Positions 48,762-58,678 of a DNA stretch of 64,000 nucleotides are shown piece by piece. Origin of the DNA: Allium sativum (Eukaryota > Streptophyta > Magnoliopsida > Asparagales > Amaryllidaceae). Each line of letters opens with the position of its first letter. Within the stretch, counting starts at the first letter, position 1. A program made the position numbers and the translations under genes. The notes under the pieces were generated by a model, which was given only the letters and a program-made list of their open reading frames with translations, had not been told where the DNA came from and made no database searches. The DNA lies in the NCBI GenBank assembly GCA_030737875.1, contig CM060915.1, positions 364,123,863 to 364,187,862 on the forward strand, read 5' to 3'.

Positions 48762-51084
48762 CTAGCAAATGCGACAAATACGGGATATGGGACATTTACT
48801 AAAGTAAATGGTCCCTTGATCCGCAATTGTAACAACTCCCCCGAGTAGAGTTGGAAGTTCTAGATCCGGAGGCTTCCTGCTTACCTCTGATCCTAGTACC
48901 ACTACCATAAAAGATAGCAAACCTCGATTTAGGAGGAACAGGCATGGAAGTGGCTCTTGCCGTGAAGACATCTTCCTTGGAATCAAGTGGTTGTTGAGTA
49001 GTTCCCAGTTTATCTTCGATGAACTCTTATAGATGTCCCTCTCGGAGGAGCCCCTGTATTATACCATCCAGCACTTTGCATTCGTTGGTTTTGTGCCTAT
49101 TTATCTTATGATATTCGCAGTTTTCCCTTCCTTCGATGGGCTCTAGACAATTTTTGGCAGGTCCTTCTTTCTCTAGCCCTTTAGGGTCTTTGTGAAACTC
49201 GAGTCTCCCATCTTGAAGTTCCTAGTCAGAGCAGATTTCCCTATCTTCTTTATTGTGACACATCTTCTTTCCCGGTTGGTTCAATTCCTCCATGCTAATA
49301 AACTTATTTGCTTGGTGATAAAATTCTTGTAGGTCTTCGCATCTATGTATGTAGAGCTCTTTCTAGAAAGGTGTATTCTCAATCAACCCTGAATGGACAG
49401 AGACAAGTTTATCATGGTTACTCATAACTTTTGCTCTTGAAGCTTCAGCATTAAATCGTTAGAGGTTCCTCTTGCCTTTTTTATGCTTATAATGGTAGGA
49501 TAGTCCACCACTGGATTCTTACAGCTACAATATTTTGTATAGAAGTCGTAAGAGAATTGTTCCCAAAAATGGATGTCTTTCCTTTGATATCTGTGATACC
49601 ATTTAGCAGCTGCTTCTCGTAGTGTTAATGGAAACATTTGTCATTGTGTGGCTCCAGAAGCATTATGGAAATCCATATAACTCTCAAAGGCAGTAAGGTG
49701 CTCTTCAGGGTCTGTAGTCCTATCATATATGAAGCATGGTGTCTTTATATTAGATGGAGCTTCGATCATTCTTTCCTTCCTGTCTTCCAGTGGAAACAGG
49801 TTTTTGCTCTCCTCTAAACTGGTAGCTTCTCTTGACATACTGTTCATAAAGCTAGACTGCTTTGTAGAGTAGATAAGAGTTTAGTATGGCTATCGAACTA
49901 TTTAGGTGCCTATACTCTTGATTCTGCTTCATAAGGTGCCATCCTTAAATACTTTCGAGCTAAATCTGCTTCAATAAATCTTCTAGTAGTATCAGTTTGT
50001 GTTGCCAAGAGTAATACTTCAACTTCATTTCTTGCTTTTCTTGTTAAGGTTGAGGATTCCTTGATTTCTAGTTTTGCTGGATTAGTAATTCCTTGTAACC
50101 TTATGGGAACATTCATGCATGGTGGTATTACGTTTTCATGACTTCATCGGTAAAGGGTGCCATTCTTTCATCATTACTAATGCGCCTATCCAGGGCTCCT
50201 TTCCCTTTGCTTTCGAATAGACTTTTGATAGTCTTCTCTAATGTGTCTCTAAAGTATTCTACTAGGTTTCCTTAGTTTGAGCTTTTGGAACTGGATCCCC
50301 CCGTGCTTGAGCTCTCAGACTATCCTTTACTTTTGTTGCCTTGGCTTTCTTCGTAATTAACATTTAATGGAATAGGTCTTCTGGAAGTCTATTATGATTG
50401 AGCCTTCTCCCATAGAGTCTTTATTTCAAGTAACAGTTGCTCTAGGACCTTAATCCTTTTGGCACTTCCATCTTCGAAACCTAAGCCTAGAGGTTGTGTT
50501 AGAATTGGGGGTCTGCCTGCTACTACATCACTTGGATCGAATGTTGGTGGCATATCTCTTTCTACATTAGTTGTCTTTCTTGATGTTTAATCGTCTTTTT
50601 GTGAAGCATAAATGGTTTGCAGATTGGATAGGGATCTAGCTTTTTTGCTGAACTCAGAAGGTGGCTTCACCTTTAATTCCATTTGATAGGATTCCATTTC
50701 AAAAGTTTTCTGGGCTGAATTCTCTTCAATAGACCTCCTAATAGTGTCAACCTATAAAGTCAAGTATAAGGCTTCCACCTCTTCATCCTTTCCCTTTGCT
50801 AGAATAGAAGGCTCCTCAGCTCTTAGATTTACAGAATTGGCATTCGATAGTATGTTGGCTCCTATAATGGAGGATGCGCTGGAACCCTGCACCCAATTCT
50901 CTTGTGGTTTAACCATTTTAATGGTTTCAGAAAGTATCTCGTTACGATGGAATATAGGGTAAGGATGATATGGGGAATAAGGGAGAAGATACGTGAGGAA
51001 ATACCCTTTCTCCTTGGTTGTTACATCCTCGAAACTTAGTCCACTGCAGGATGGAACGACTAGGGATGTAGAAAGGTTATCCAA
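48762..51084 (-). pseudogene. gag: Gag-like pseudogene, probably Tat/Retand type
   Basis: Translated fragments in order: an N-terminal unit (50752-51084), a second related unit (49910-50116), a gag core with DRTTDPEEHLTAFESYMDFH then FPLTLREAAAKWYHRY (49422-49847), and a zinc-knuckle-like CEYHKINRHKTNEC (49078-49119). The PEEHL...Y and AAAKWY patterns and the C-X2-H...H-X4-C knuckle are typical of Tat-lineage gag. It is broken by many stops; at 49638-49640 TGA interrupts the core where a CGA Arg codon is likely, a C-to-T change. Two N-terminal units look like copies of each other (LTRKARNEVEVLLL and LAKGKDEEVEALYL, each followed by DT-RR). Non-functional. Confidence 0.6.
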
Positions 51085-51093
51085 AGGGTCGAT

Positions 51094-51118
51094 GGTTCAA
51101 ATCCCCCTTTTAATTCCA
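51094..51118 (-). other. Possible primer binding site of the Tat-like element
   Basis: The minus strand starts TGGAATTAAAAGGGGGATTT three bases after the LTR end. The plus strand then has the form of a tRNA 3' end: GGTTCAAATC (T-loop), CCCC, a 7-base acceptor half, one base, CCA. I cannot name the tRNA. There is no full cloverleaf, so it is not a tRNA gene. Confidence 0.4.
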
Positions 51119-51121
51119 AAA

Positions 51122-53646
51122 TGTTAACGATATTTTTCGTCAACACCGAAAATAAGGGTATAGATATGGACCTAAGGGAACTTAGGGATTATTTTGTTCC
51201 TACAAGCTTGAGTTAGATCACTATTTCCTGGGTATCAAGGTCTTAAGCCCGAAGATTAGTTACTCTTCCTTCTATAGGTGAATATCACGCTTACGAGACT
51301 TAAGGACCAACAGTTACCTCGGGCTAAAGGTTCCCTAAGTGTAAGGCAAGTTAGAATAGGGTTATCAGTGTGTTAGTGGGTCGTGTTTGGTTAGGTTTAG
51401 GTCGGGTCATCTTGGGTTCGGGTTGATTTATAAACAGGTCATTTTTTTCCCAACTCTAATCCGACCCCTTTATAAACGGGTTGATCTGACCCAACCCGTG
51501 TAATCCATTTAACTAAACGGGTCGTGTTGGGTTTACCCGTTTAACCCATTAATAAATATTGTACATTGATATAAACAACAAAAGAACCAAATCATCAACA
51601 TGCAACACTATTATATAATCACCAACAGGCATCAAGTTATAAAATCACCAACAGACAACAAATTACGAAATCACTTATAGGTAGAACATATATAATGCAT
51701 GAAATTACCATATCCAAAAATCATTCTCCATATATAAGAATATATGAGCATACTGCATACATAAAATATTAATAGTATGGAAGAGAACAGTTGTTATAAG
51801 TAAAATATAACTAATAGCATACAAGAATAAATTAGTAAAGCACAACAAGTTACACAAGAATATATGAACACATTGATTATAATCGGGTTTGGTGGGTCAA
51901 ATTCGGGTTAGCGGGTCAACCCTAAGCCTACCCGTTTATAATTGGGTAAAATTCGGGTTAACCCGAAAATGACCCGCTAACTAAACGAGTCGGGTTAACC
52001 TGCTAATTTCCGTGCGAGTTTCGGGTCGAGTTTCGAATCGTGTAAGAAATTGACAGCCCTGAGCTAAACGGCTTATAGAAGGGTAATTTGGAAGCATAGA
52101 AGGATGTAAAGTAAGCATTGCAGTAGACAACATAATATGAGGAAATAACAAGAACACAACAATTTATAATGGCTCGGTTCCGATTGAACCTACATCCACT
52201 TTAAGGGCTTTGATCATCTTATTTATAGAAGAGGCTACACGAGAAATCCCCAAATAGATTTACAAATTAGGGTTCGCTCTCTTAGAAATGAGAGCACGAT
52301 TATGGAATGGGGAAAAGTCCCCTAAAATGAGACCCCTGGTATCTTATTTATAGAAAAATCGAGCTTGCTTTTGTCATCAACTCAACAGTAGCCCTTTTCG
52401 GTTGTAGAATAGGGGTTTCGACCACTTCGCACCCTTCGGCTTTGATAACTATGGTTTTGGCTGCCTTCCCGAGCATTATTGTTGATTCGCTCTTTCCTTC
52501 AAAACTCCGATCTCGGGCTCTTGATAACAAATCTTTGCATTAGAGTCGATGATGCTTCTTCAGTGTTGGTCTACTTTTCTTTCTACTTGGTTTTGCTATG
52601 GTGTCCAATATGGATTTCGAAGTGTCGGACTTAGCTTTAGGAGAGCTGGTCTTGGTCTTTGGAGCTTCTAGTTGACGCTTTTTCTGCCTTCTGTATCGAT
52701 ACCAAGCCTGTTGGTATGGAAATCTTTTGGAATGACTTCCATCTTCCGGCCGTAAACACTGGTTTTATCTTCAAGTCTTCATAATGTTTGCTTTCGTGCT
52801 TTTATTTTTATGTTTTTGATATTCGTCACCCCTTTCGGTATTGACATTAGGCGAATCAGTGTGGATGCAACTTCTTCACTAAGTTTGGTTTGCTTCCGGT
52901 AATTTTATGGGGTAGGTTTCGATCTTCCGGCAGTATGCTTCCGGTGCATCTTCAATTCTATTGGCTCCTGAAGTTGTCTTTTGGTGGTCGATTACTTTAA
53001 TTCCGATAATTATCTTTCAGAATGTTTCTCTTACGCTTTCGACTTTAGGTTCCTTTCATGTCTTTACCTCCTTCTGTATTGGCATTAAGTATATTAAAGT
53101 TGATAGCCGTTTCGTCTCCTATTGCTTGGCATGGTGCTTCCTATCATGCCTTTGGTTTCAGGTTATAAGCTTTCACCCTTTCTTTGCCATCTGCTTCCGG
53201 CTTTAAGGTGATTAGCTTTCGGGATTGAGCTTTGCCTTTCATGTCGGCACTACCCTGTCGGTATCCTTTCTTTATATTGATTCCAAGCTTTATTTTCCTA
53301 TGATGATGTCGGTTGCTTGTGGTTTCAACTACCTCTTTTATGCTGGTGACAGCTCGATACCCATTCACCGTCAACTTGTCTCGGTGTTGGATTTGATGAT
53401 AACAATTGCAAACCGAATCCCTTTGTTGTCGGTATTAGCTTTCGGTCCTTACTTTTGATAACGACCTAGCCTTATTCAAGGCCCTTTTCTCCATGGTTCA
53501 GATTTCACTGTCTGGAAACCTTTGTTTATCCTATTTAGGACCTTTTGCTTCTTTATATTTGGTCACTGCGAATTTTGATGTTAACAATTTATTTTATTAA
53601 TCCTTTACATTTAATTATTGTTTATTAAAATTCGGGGTGTTATATA
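51122..53646 (-). repeat. LTR of the Tat-like element (about 2.5 kb)
   Basis: The plus strand starts TGTTAACGATATTTTTCGTC, whose first 24 bases form an imperfect inverted repeat, and ends near GGGGTGTTATA, so the minus-strand LTR would start TATAACACCCCG. The right boundary is uncertain by about 20 bp because the element 3 LTR starts at 53666. The middle is split by an hAT-like MITE. The right half is rich in TTTCGGT and CTTCCGG motifs. Frames at 52961-53458 are short and unrecognisable. Confidence 0.5.
51357..52061. mobile_element. hAT-like MITE with GGGTTnACCCG-rich ends (705 bp)
   Basis: The right end read inward is CAGGGCTGTCAATTTCTTAC and the left end is TAGGGTTATCAGTGTGTTAG, an imperfect terminal inverted repeat. 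Both sides hold many CGGGTTAACCCG and GGGTCGTGTTGGGT motifs around an AT-rich centre, typical of a widespread group of plant hAT MITEs. The flanking 8-mers AGTTAGAA and AGCTAAAC agree at 5 of 8 positions, perhaps an old target duplication. Confidence 0.65.
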
Positions 53647-54538
53647 ATCTATCGCACAATGCAAATGTAACAACCCTTAAATTTGGGGTCAATTTAAATT
53701 TTTCATTTAGGGGTGTTTAAAAATTTAAAATAAATTATTTCAAATAAAATGAATGGGAATTTGTTGAGAAAAGTTAGTGCAAAGTTAAGCCAAAAATAAA
53801 TTGCATAGAGAATTAGAAATAGGAAGGTAGTTTGAAAAGTCAAACTTGAACTTTGACCTACTGCACAGGATGCAGAATAAACCGGATTTTGGTGAAACGA
53901 AAAATATCTAAATCTGTTAATGAGTCCCTTTTTAACGAATCCGAAAAATCGAAGTTTCATTGTGGAAATCCAAAGTTATGGCCAAATGAATTTTCAGAAA
54001 GGTCGCTATAGAAATATATCGCCCTTGAAAATTGACATTTTGCATACGACCTCGGAATTCAACGAAACCACTTTTGTTGGGTCCCGAATGTAAAACTATT
54101 GCTAGGTTTCAAATTTCATGATTTTTGAAGCTAGCATGTAAGCATGGCAAAAGAATTTGTGTTTTGTCAGTTTCGGTCAAAATTAATTGACTGAAAAATA
54201 GCCATTTTTCAAACAGTCTCAGAATGAGGTGAAATAAATTTTGTTAGGACCGTATGGACATAAGAAAGCCAAAAATAATTTTTCTGGATTTTTTTGTGCT
54301 AGTATGTGGCCCTAGTGGAATTAACAAGTACGTTCGAAATTAAATTAAATGATTTATTTTAAAAATAAAAGAAAACATGACTGTAACTTCAGAATTAGAC
54401 CTTGACAGTAGCGCCATCGCGTTCAGAAGACGTCAAAACATTAAGTTTGACAGTCATTGAGTTTCGGTTGGAGGTCGTACGAGAAAACACTATTTTCTAT
54501 AATTAATTAAATAAAAAAAATAAAACCCTAAATACTAG

Positions 54539-54546
54539 TATAAATA
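54539..54546 (+). promoter_or_regulatory. TATA box of element 3, 5' LTR
   Basis: TATAAATA in the context CTAGTATAAATACGG. The 3' LTR keeps it at 60944-60951. Transcription would start near 54570. Confidence 0.7.
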
Positions 54547-54569
54547 CGGTATGCTACAGGGCCATCGTC

Positions 54570-55086
54570 TTCTTCATTTTGCACAGCCGCAAGAACCCAT
54601 ATTTGCTCAATTCTTTGAGCTTCGATTTCTCCTCCGATACTTAACGAAAATCTTCGTACCAATACCCGTTTCGAAGCTCTTCGCGAGCTCTTCGATTCTA
54701 GATAAGGAGCATCCGTCACCGTGCCTCGACGAAGCCGCCATACCCCCGCAAACAGCCGCCGTTCGCACCCCCCTGGGCCCCACCGCCGCCGCCGCACCCT
54801 CCCCTCTTCTGGCCGATCGTAGCTCTCTCCAAGACGGTCCACCTCCAACAAACGATTCGTCGTTTCATCAACCGTAGCTCCCGCAATCTGAAAACAAAGA
54901 TTTGAACCTCTCTTGAAGGTAAAAGCTTCAGATTTAGTCAAGCTTATAAGCGTCGCAGAGTCAGTTGTTAAAGGCTGATTTCTAATTTTTCATATGAACT
55001 TGAATGCTAATTGTTTCAGATCCGCAACCGTCTTCATTTCGAACACCAAATCTGACCAAACTCGATTCATCTCAGAACCAACAGCG
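54570..55086 (+). promoter_or_regulatory. Predicted two-exon leader of the element 3 LTR
   Basis: The GC-rich exon 1 (about 54570-54918) ends at TTGAAG|GTAAAAG. A 101-nt intron (54919-55019) contains the branch-like TGCTAAT and ends TTGTTTCAG. Exon 2 (55020-55086) ends at ACAGCG|GTGAGAAT, opening a long AT-rich second intron. All sites are conserved in the 3' LTR (donor and acceptor near 61325 and 61425). The GC-rich exon has open frames on both strands (54551-54877 and 54528-54941) repeated in the 3' LTR, but the plus-strand ATG lies upstream of the expected start, so I do not call them genes. Confidence 0.5.
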
Positions 55087-55384
55087 GTGAGAATTTATTT
55101 TTCATTAAATATAATTTATTTAATTATTTATTAATTATTTGTTATTAAAGAATATTGACTGATCTGCTATGTAGAAATATTGAAATACGGATCTAAGTTG
55201 TTTATGATTGTATGATGTTAGATCCGCGAATCTAAACGTTAGATCTGAAATTATTGGCTAATTAAAATAGATTATTTGTTAATATTATAGAATTATGTCT
55301 CGCCGATTTGTCATATGCCAAAATATACATCACCCTGTATGTTATTTTGATTTGAACTGTTAGATCTAGATCTCTTGGATTATT

Positions 55385-55860
55385 TGAATGTTGTGGATTT
55401 GTTGATATGAAATTTACAATTTATTTTGTAAATTAAAAATTAGAAATTGTTGTTGATATGAAATTTACAATTTATTTTGTAAATTAAAAATTAGAAATTG
55501 TTGTTGATATGAAATTTACAATTTATTTTGTAAATTAAAAATTAGAAATTGTCGTTGATATGAGATTTACAATTTATTTTGTAAACTAAAGTTAAAATTT
55601 GTCATTGTCATAAAATTTACATTTTATTTTGAAAATTTAAAGTTAGAACTTGGCGATGTCGTAAAGTTTACATTTTATTTTGAAAATTTAAAGTTAGACT
55701 TTGCGATGACATTAAAATTACATTTTGTTTTGTAAATTTAAAATTAGAATTTGCAATGTCATGAAGATGTACATTTTATTATGTAAGTTAAAATTAGAAT
55801 TTGTGATGACATGAAATTTTACATGTTACTATGTAAATAAAGTATTTTCACCGTATGCAT
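55385..55860 (+). repeat. 51-bp tandem repeat in the element 3 LTR
   Basis: The unit TTGATATGAAATTTACAATT continues with TATTTTGTAAATTAAAAATT and AGAAATTGTTG. Three near-perfect copies lead into progressively degenerate ones. The same array is in the 3' LTR from about 61800. Confidence 0.85.
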
Positions 55861-56159
55861 AAATTTACATTATTTTCAATGTAAATTAAATAGTAAATTT
55901 AACCGTAGGATGCTATTAACATTTTTAATGATAATATAACACTATGGGTTGTCATTAACATTTTTAATGTTAATATTTAAAAGGAATTTAACCGTAGGAA
56001 GATTTACATTATTTTTAATGAAATAGAAAGAATGGATTTCACATTATAATTAGAGAATGAAAATTTACATTCTCCCCAATATAAATATGTATGAATTTCA
56101 CCGTGTGTACATTTTACATTATTTTTAATGTGAATTATATAGTAATTACAACGTAGGAT

Positions 56160-56600
56160 AATTTTTCACTATTTTATAATGAAAATAAAAAGTCAACATT
56201 TTTATGTTGAAAGTAAAAAGATCATCTTTTTATGTTGTAAATAAAAAGACAACATTTTTATGTTGAAATTAAAAAGGCAATCTTTTTACGTTGAAAATAA
56301 AAAGACAATATTTTTATTGTAAATAAAAAGATGAAAATTTGACGAGGTAAATAAAAAGACAATCTTTTTGAAATTAAAATAAAAAGATGAGTTTTTACGG
56401 TGAATATAGAAGAAGTTGATATTTTTGCATCGTAAAGAAAAAAAATTTACATTGTAAAATAGAAAAGATAATATTTTTACATTGAAAAATATAAAAGGGA
56501 TATTTTTACATTATAAAGAGAAAAAGTTGACATCTTTACATCGTAAACACAAAAGTGAATATTTTTACATTGTAGGTAAAAGAATGAAACTTTATGATGT
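56160..56600 (+). repeat. AT-rich hairpin-forming repeats in the element 3 LTR
   Basis: About ten irregular units such as AAATAAAAAGACAACATTTT with TATGTTG alternate between strands and can fold on themselves. Positionally equivalent to the arrays of W and Y. The 3' LTR copy is at about 62575-63010. Confidence 0.7.
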
Positions 56601-58572
56601 AAAATAAGTTGCATCGTCATTTGATGTTAAAGAATGAATTTTTGGCATGTGAAATAAATAATATTTTTATATGTTACGCAAGTTTACATTTTATCCAATG
56701 TAAATAAATAAGAATGCGTCATGTAATGCAAGTTTGCTTTTTATTTTATTTTTAATGTAAATAAAAGTAAGATTCTGAGAATGCGTCGTTAAGTAAGAAA
56801 TTTAATTATCTTAAATAATTAAGACGAGAATTAGCCGTTATAAAACGATATAACGACATAAAATAGTTTTCCAAAAACTATAAGTATGCAAGGTTATTTG
56901 GGAAGTCCGAGATACTCTCATCCCAAATTAAACCAAACGATGTTGAAGATCGAAGTAGTAGAGTTGACGTATGAAGACCGTAAATCTTCCCTCGAATGGA
57001 CGATGACTAAGACTCTGAATTGACTTGCTCCCAATTCAAGGGTCAAGATCATTGGCCAGACGTACGTGTTAATTTCACGGCTTTGACTTTCGCTCAGACC
57101 CAGAGCATAAGTATAAATGGATTATGTGTCTGACATCGTACCCCGTTGAATATCATGTTGTTGATTTTCTGTTAATATGTAAATGTTGGTGGTGGAGGAT
57201 TTATTCTCTACTTAACACCCGTTTATATATTGACGGACGATCGACGGCACGGTATGGGGTGACAGTTTGGCATACTAAGATGCAATGATCAAGGTTTCTT
57301 GTTGAAAAGCAGAACCTTGTGGTGATGATCAAAGCACCGCTTGAATAAGCAGAGCTTTGTGTATTACGTAACTTCACGAGCCTCACAAACCGGTAGAGTC
57401 TAAAACGGAAGAGGGGAACGCAGGGAGAGCAGCACGTTTCTTTCTAGCTAGAAGTGGTGTTTGGGTTTTAACACGGCCTGACATTTTACTTATGTGGATG
57501 ATGGAATGAGGCGCCTCGGATAGGTCCTATAGGATCGGGAAACGTGTGTTCAGGTATAACTAATCCGCTAAGCTGTATTTGCGGACCGGCCCTGCAGCTA
57601 TCCAAGGGTTCTCCGCGGGGAATCCTGAGACACTAGCTAGAGTGCTCGAATCGGTAAGGAGCTCCTCCCTAGCCTTGACTCAGATGGAAATCCAAATTCC
57701 AAATACGACCCTACATATTTGATTGTATTACTAGTACGGAGGCATAGTATATGGTACCTATGCTTCCTAGGATCGATACATTTATTTTGAAATGTTTTGT
57801 TATAAATATTAATAATATTAAACCCGTATTTGCCGTATTTAGCATGTTTAATCACCATAAGGGAAAACTCTATCCTCTGGTGTGCGTTGCATTGTGTGAT
57901 GGGACTTGAGTCTTATGGTGATTTCATTTTTCCAAAAAGCATTGCGTTGATTAAACGATTTATTCCTTTGCTTGTTCTTACACTTAAAATTATGCACGGC
58001 AATCCATTGAAATAAATCCGTTCCGCATTAGCAGCATGGTCTTTGGATTTTCCATATTATGAATAGTATGATAGTTAAGAATTTTCACACCAGTCCCACG
58101 ACTGACCCATAGTTTGTTTCACCTTTTTTCAAACTTGGGTGCCCTCCTTTCTACACGGGCAGCCAAGTAATAGGTATTCTTTTGCTTGGAGTCCTTTCTT
58201 TGGAGCTGCTTATCATTTTCCTTGGACCAGCTTTTGACGTAGAGGTGATGACTTGGAGCTTCGAAGACTTTCTACCATTTGCTTTTATCGCATTTCCTTT
58301 TTCATTCCAGACATTAGACTTATTCCCATTTCATGTCATTTATTTTGGAATTGGGATTTATGTCACTTTTTTGCAAACTTGATGTATTAACTTAGAATTA
58401 TGTGACTGTGGATTTTCTACTGTTGATGACATTATATTTCTGCTGCTATGATGTTGCTACTATATGGATTTCCTTTACTATGTTGTTTCTGTGACTTGTT
58501 ATATTATATTTATGTTGTATTCCAAATGATTACTCCTACTTTCATACCTTGGAAGTTTGGGGTTATCACAGT

Positions 58573-58584
58573 TGGTATCAGAGC
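58573..58584 (+). other. Primer binding site of element 3
   Basis: TGGTATCAGAGC two bases after the LTR end, complementary to initiator Met tRNA. Confidence 0.92.
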
Positions 58585-58594
58585 ATAACTTTCT

Positions 58595-58650
58595 AGGGCG
58601 ATATATTTCTATAGCGACCTTTCTGAAAATTCATTTGGCCATAACTTTTG
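58595..58650 (-). repeat. Inverted 56-bp LTR fragment next to the primer site
   Basis: This is the reverse complement of LTR positions 60383-60438 (3' LTR), a perfect match by eye; the 5' LTR version near 53971-54025 differs at its end. It lies 10 bp after the primer site and just before the truncated integrase, marking the deletion scar of the body. Confidence 0.85.
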
Positions 58651-58678
58651 GTACCCAAGTTCGGGACGAAAGCGCACT

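Larger units (their letters stand above)
48584..51121 (-). mobile_element. Decayed Ty3/gypsy body, probably Tat lineage, gag only
   Basis: A minus-strand internal region follows a possible primer site (51094-51118) and the LTR that starts at 51122. Only gag-like coding is visible; protease, RT and integrase are not found in the window. The body ends at the CACTA boundary, where I could not find its continuation beyond 30673. Confidence 0.55.
53666..58570 (+). repeat. Element 3 5' LTR (4,905 bp)
   Basis: It starts TGTAACAACCC and ends GGGGTTATCACA. Parts: the shared 5' block (53666-54480), promoter and GC-rich leader (54539-55086), a 51-bp tandem repeat (about 55385-55570, three good copies and decayed ones to 55860), AT-rich AAAAGACAATCTTTTT-type repeats (about 56160-56600), then a 3' block (56880-58140) shared with W and Z containing GAGGCGCCTC at 57508-57517. 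With the predicted start near 54570 the transcribed leader would be 4 kb unless spliced. Confidence 0.93.

Noticed and set aside
51080..51121. A tRNA gene suggested by GGTTCAAATCC
   Set aside because: Only the 3' arm is present, with no D-arm or anticodon arm upstream. Its place beside an LTR fits a primer site better.
54551..54877. A 108-codon frame repeated at 60956-61282, and a 137-codon frame on the other strand
   Set aside because: They are repeated only because they lie in the two LTRs. Both strands are open in the same GC-rich stretch, and the plus-strand ATG lies upstream of the expected transcription start.
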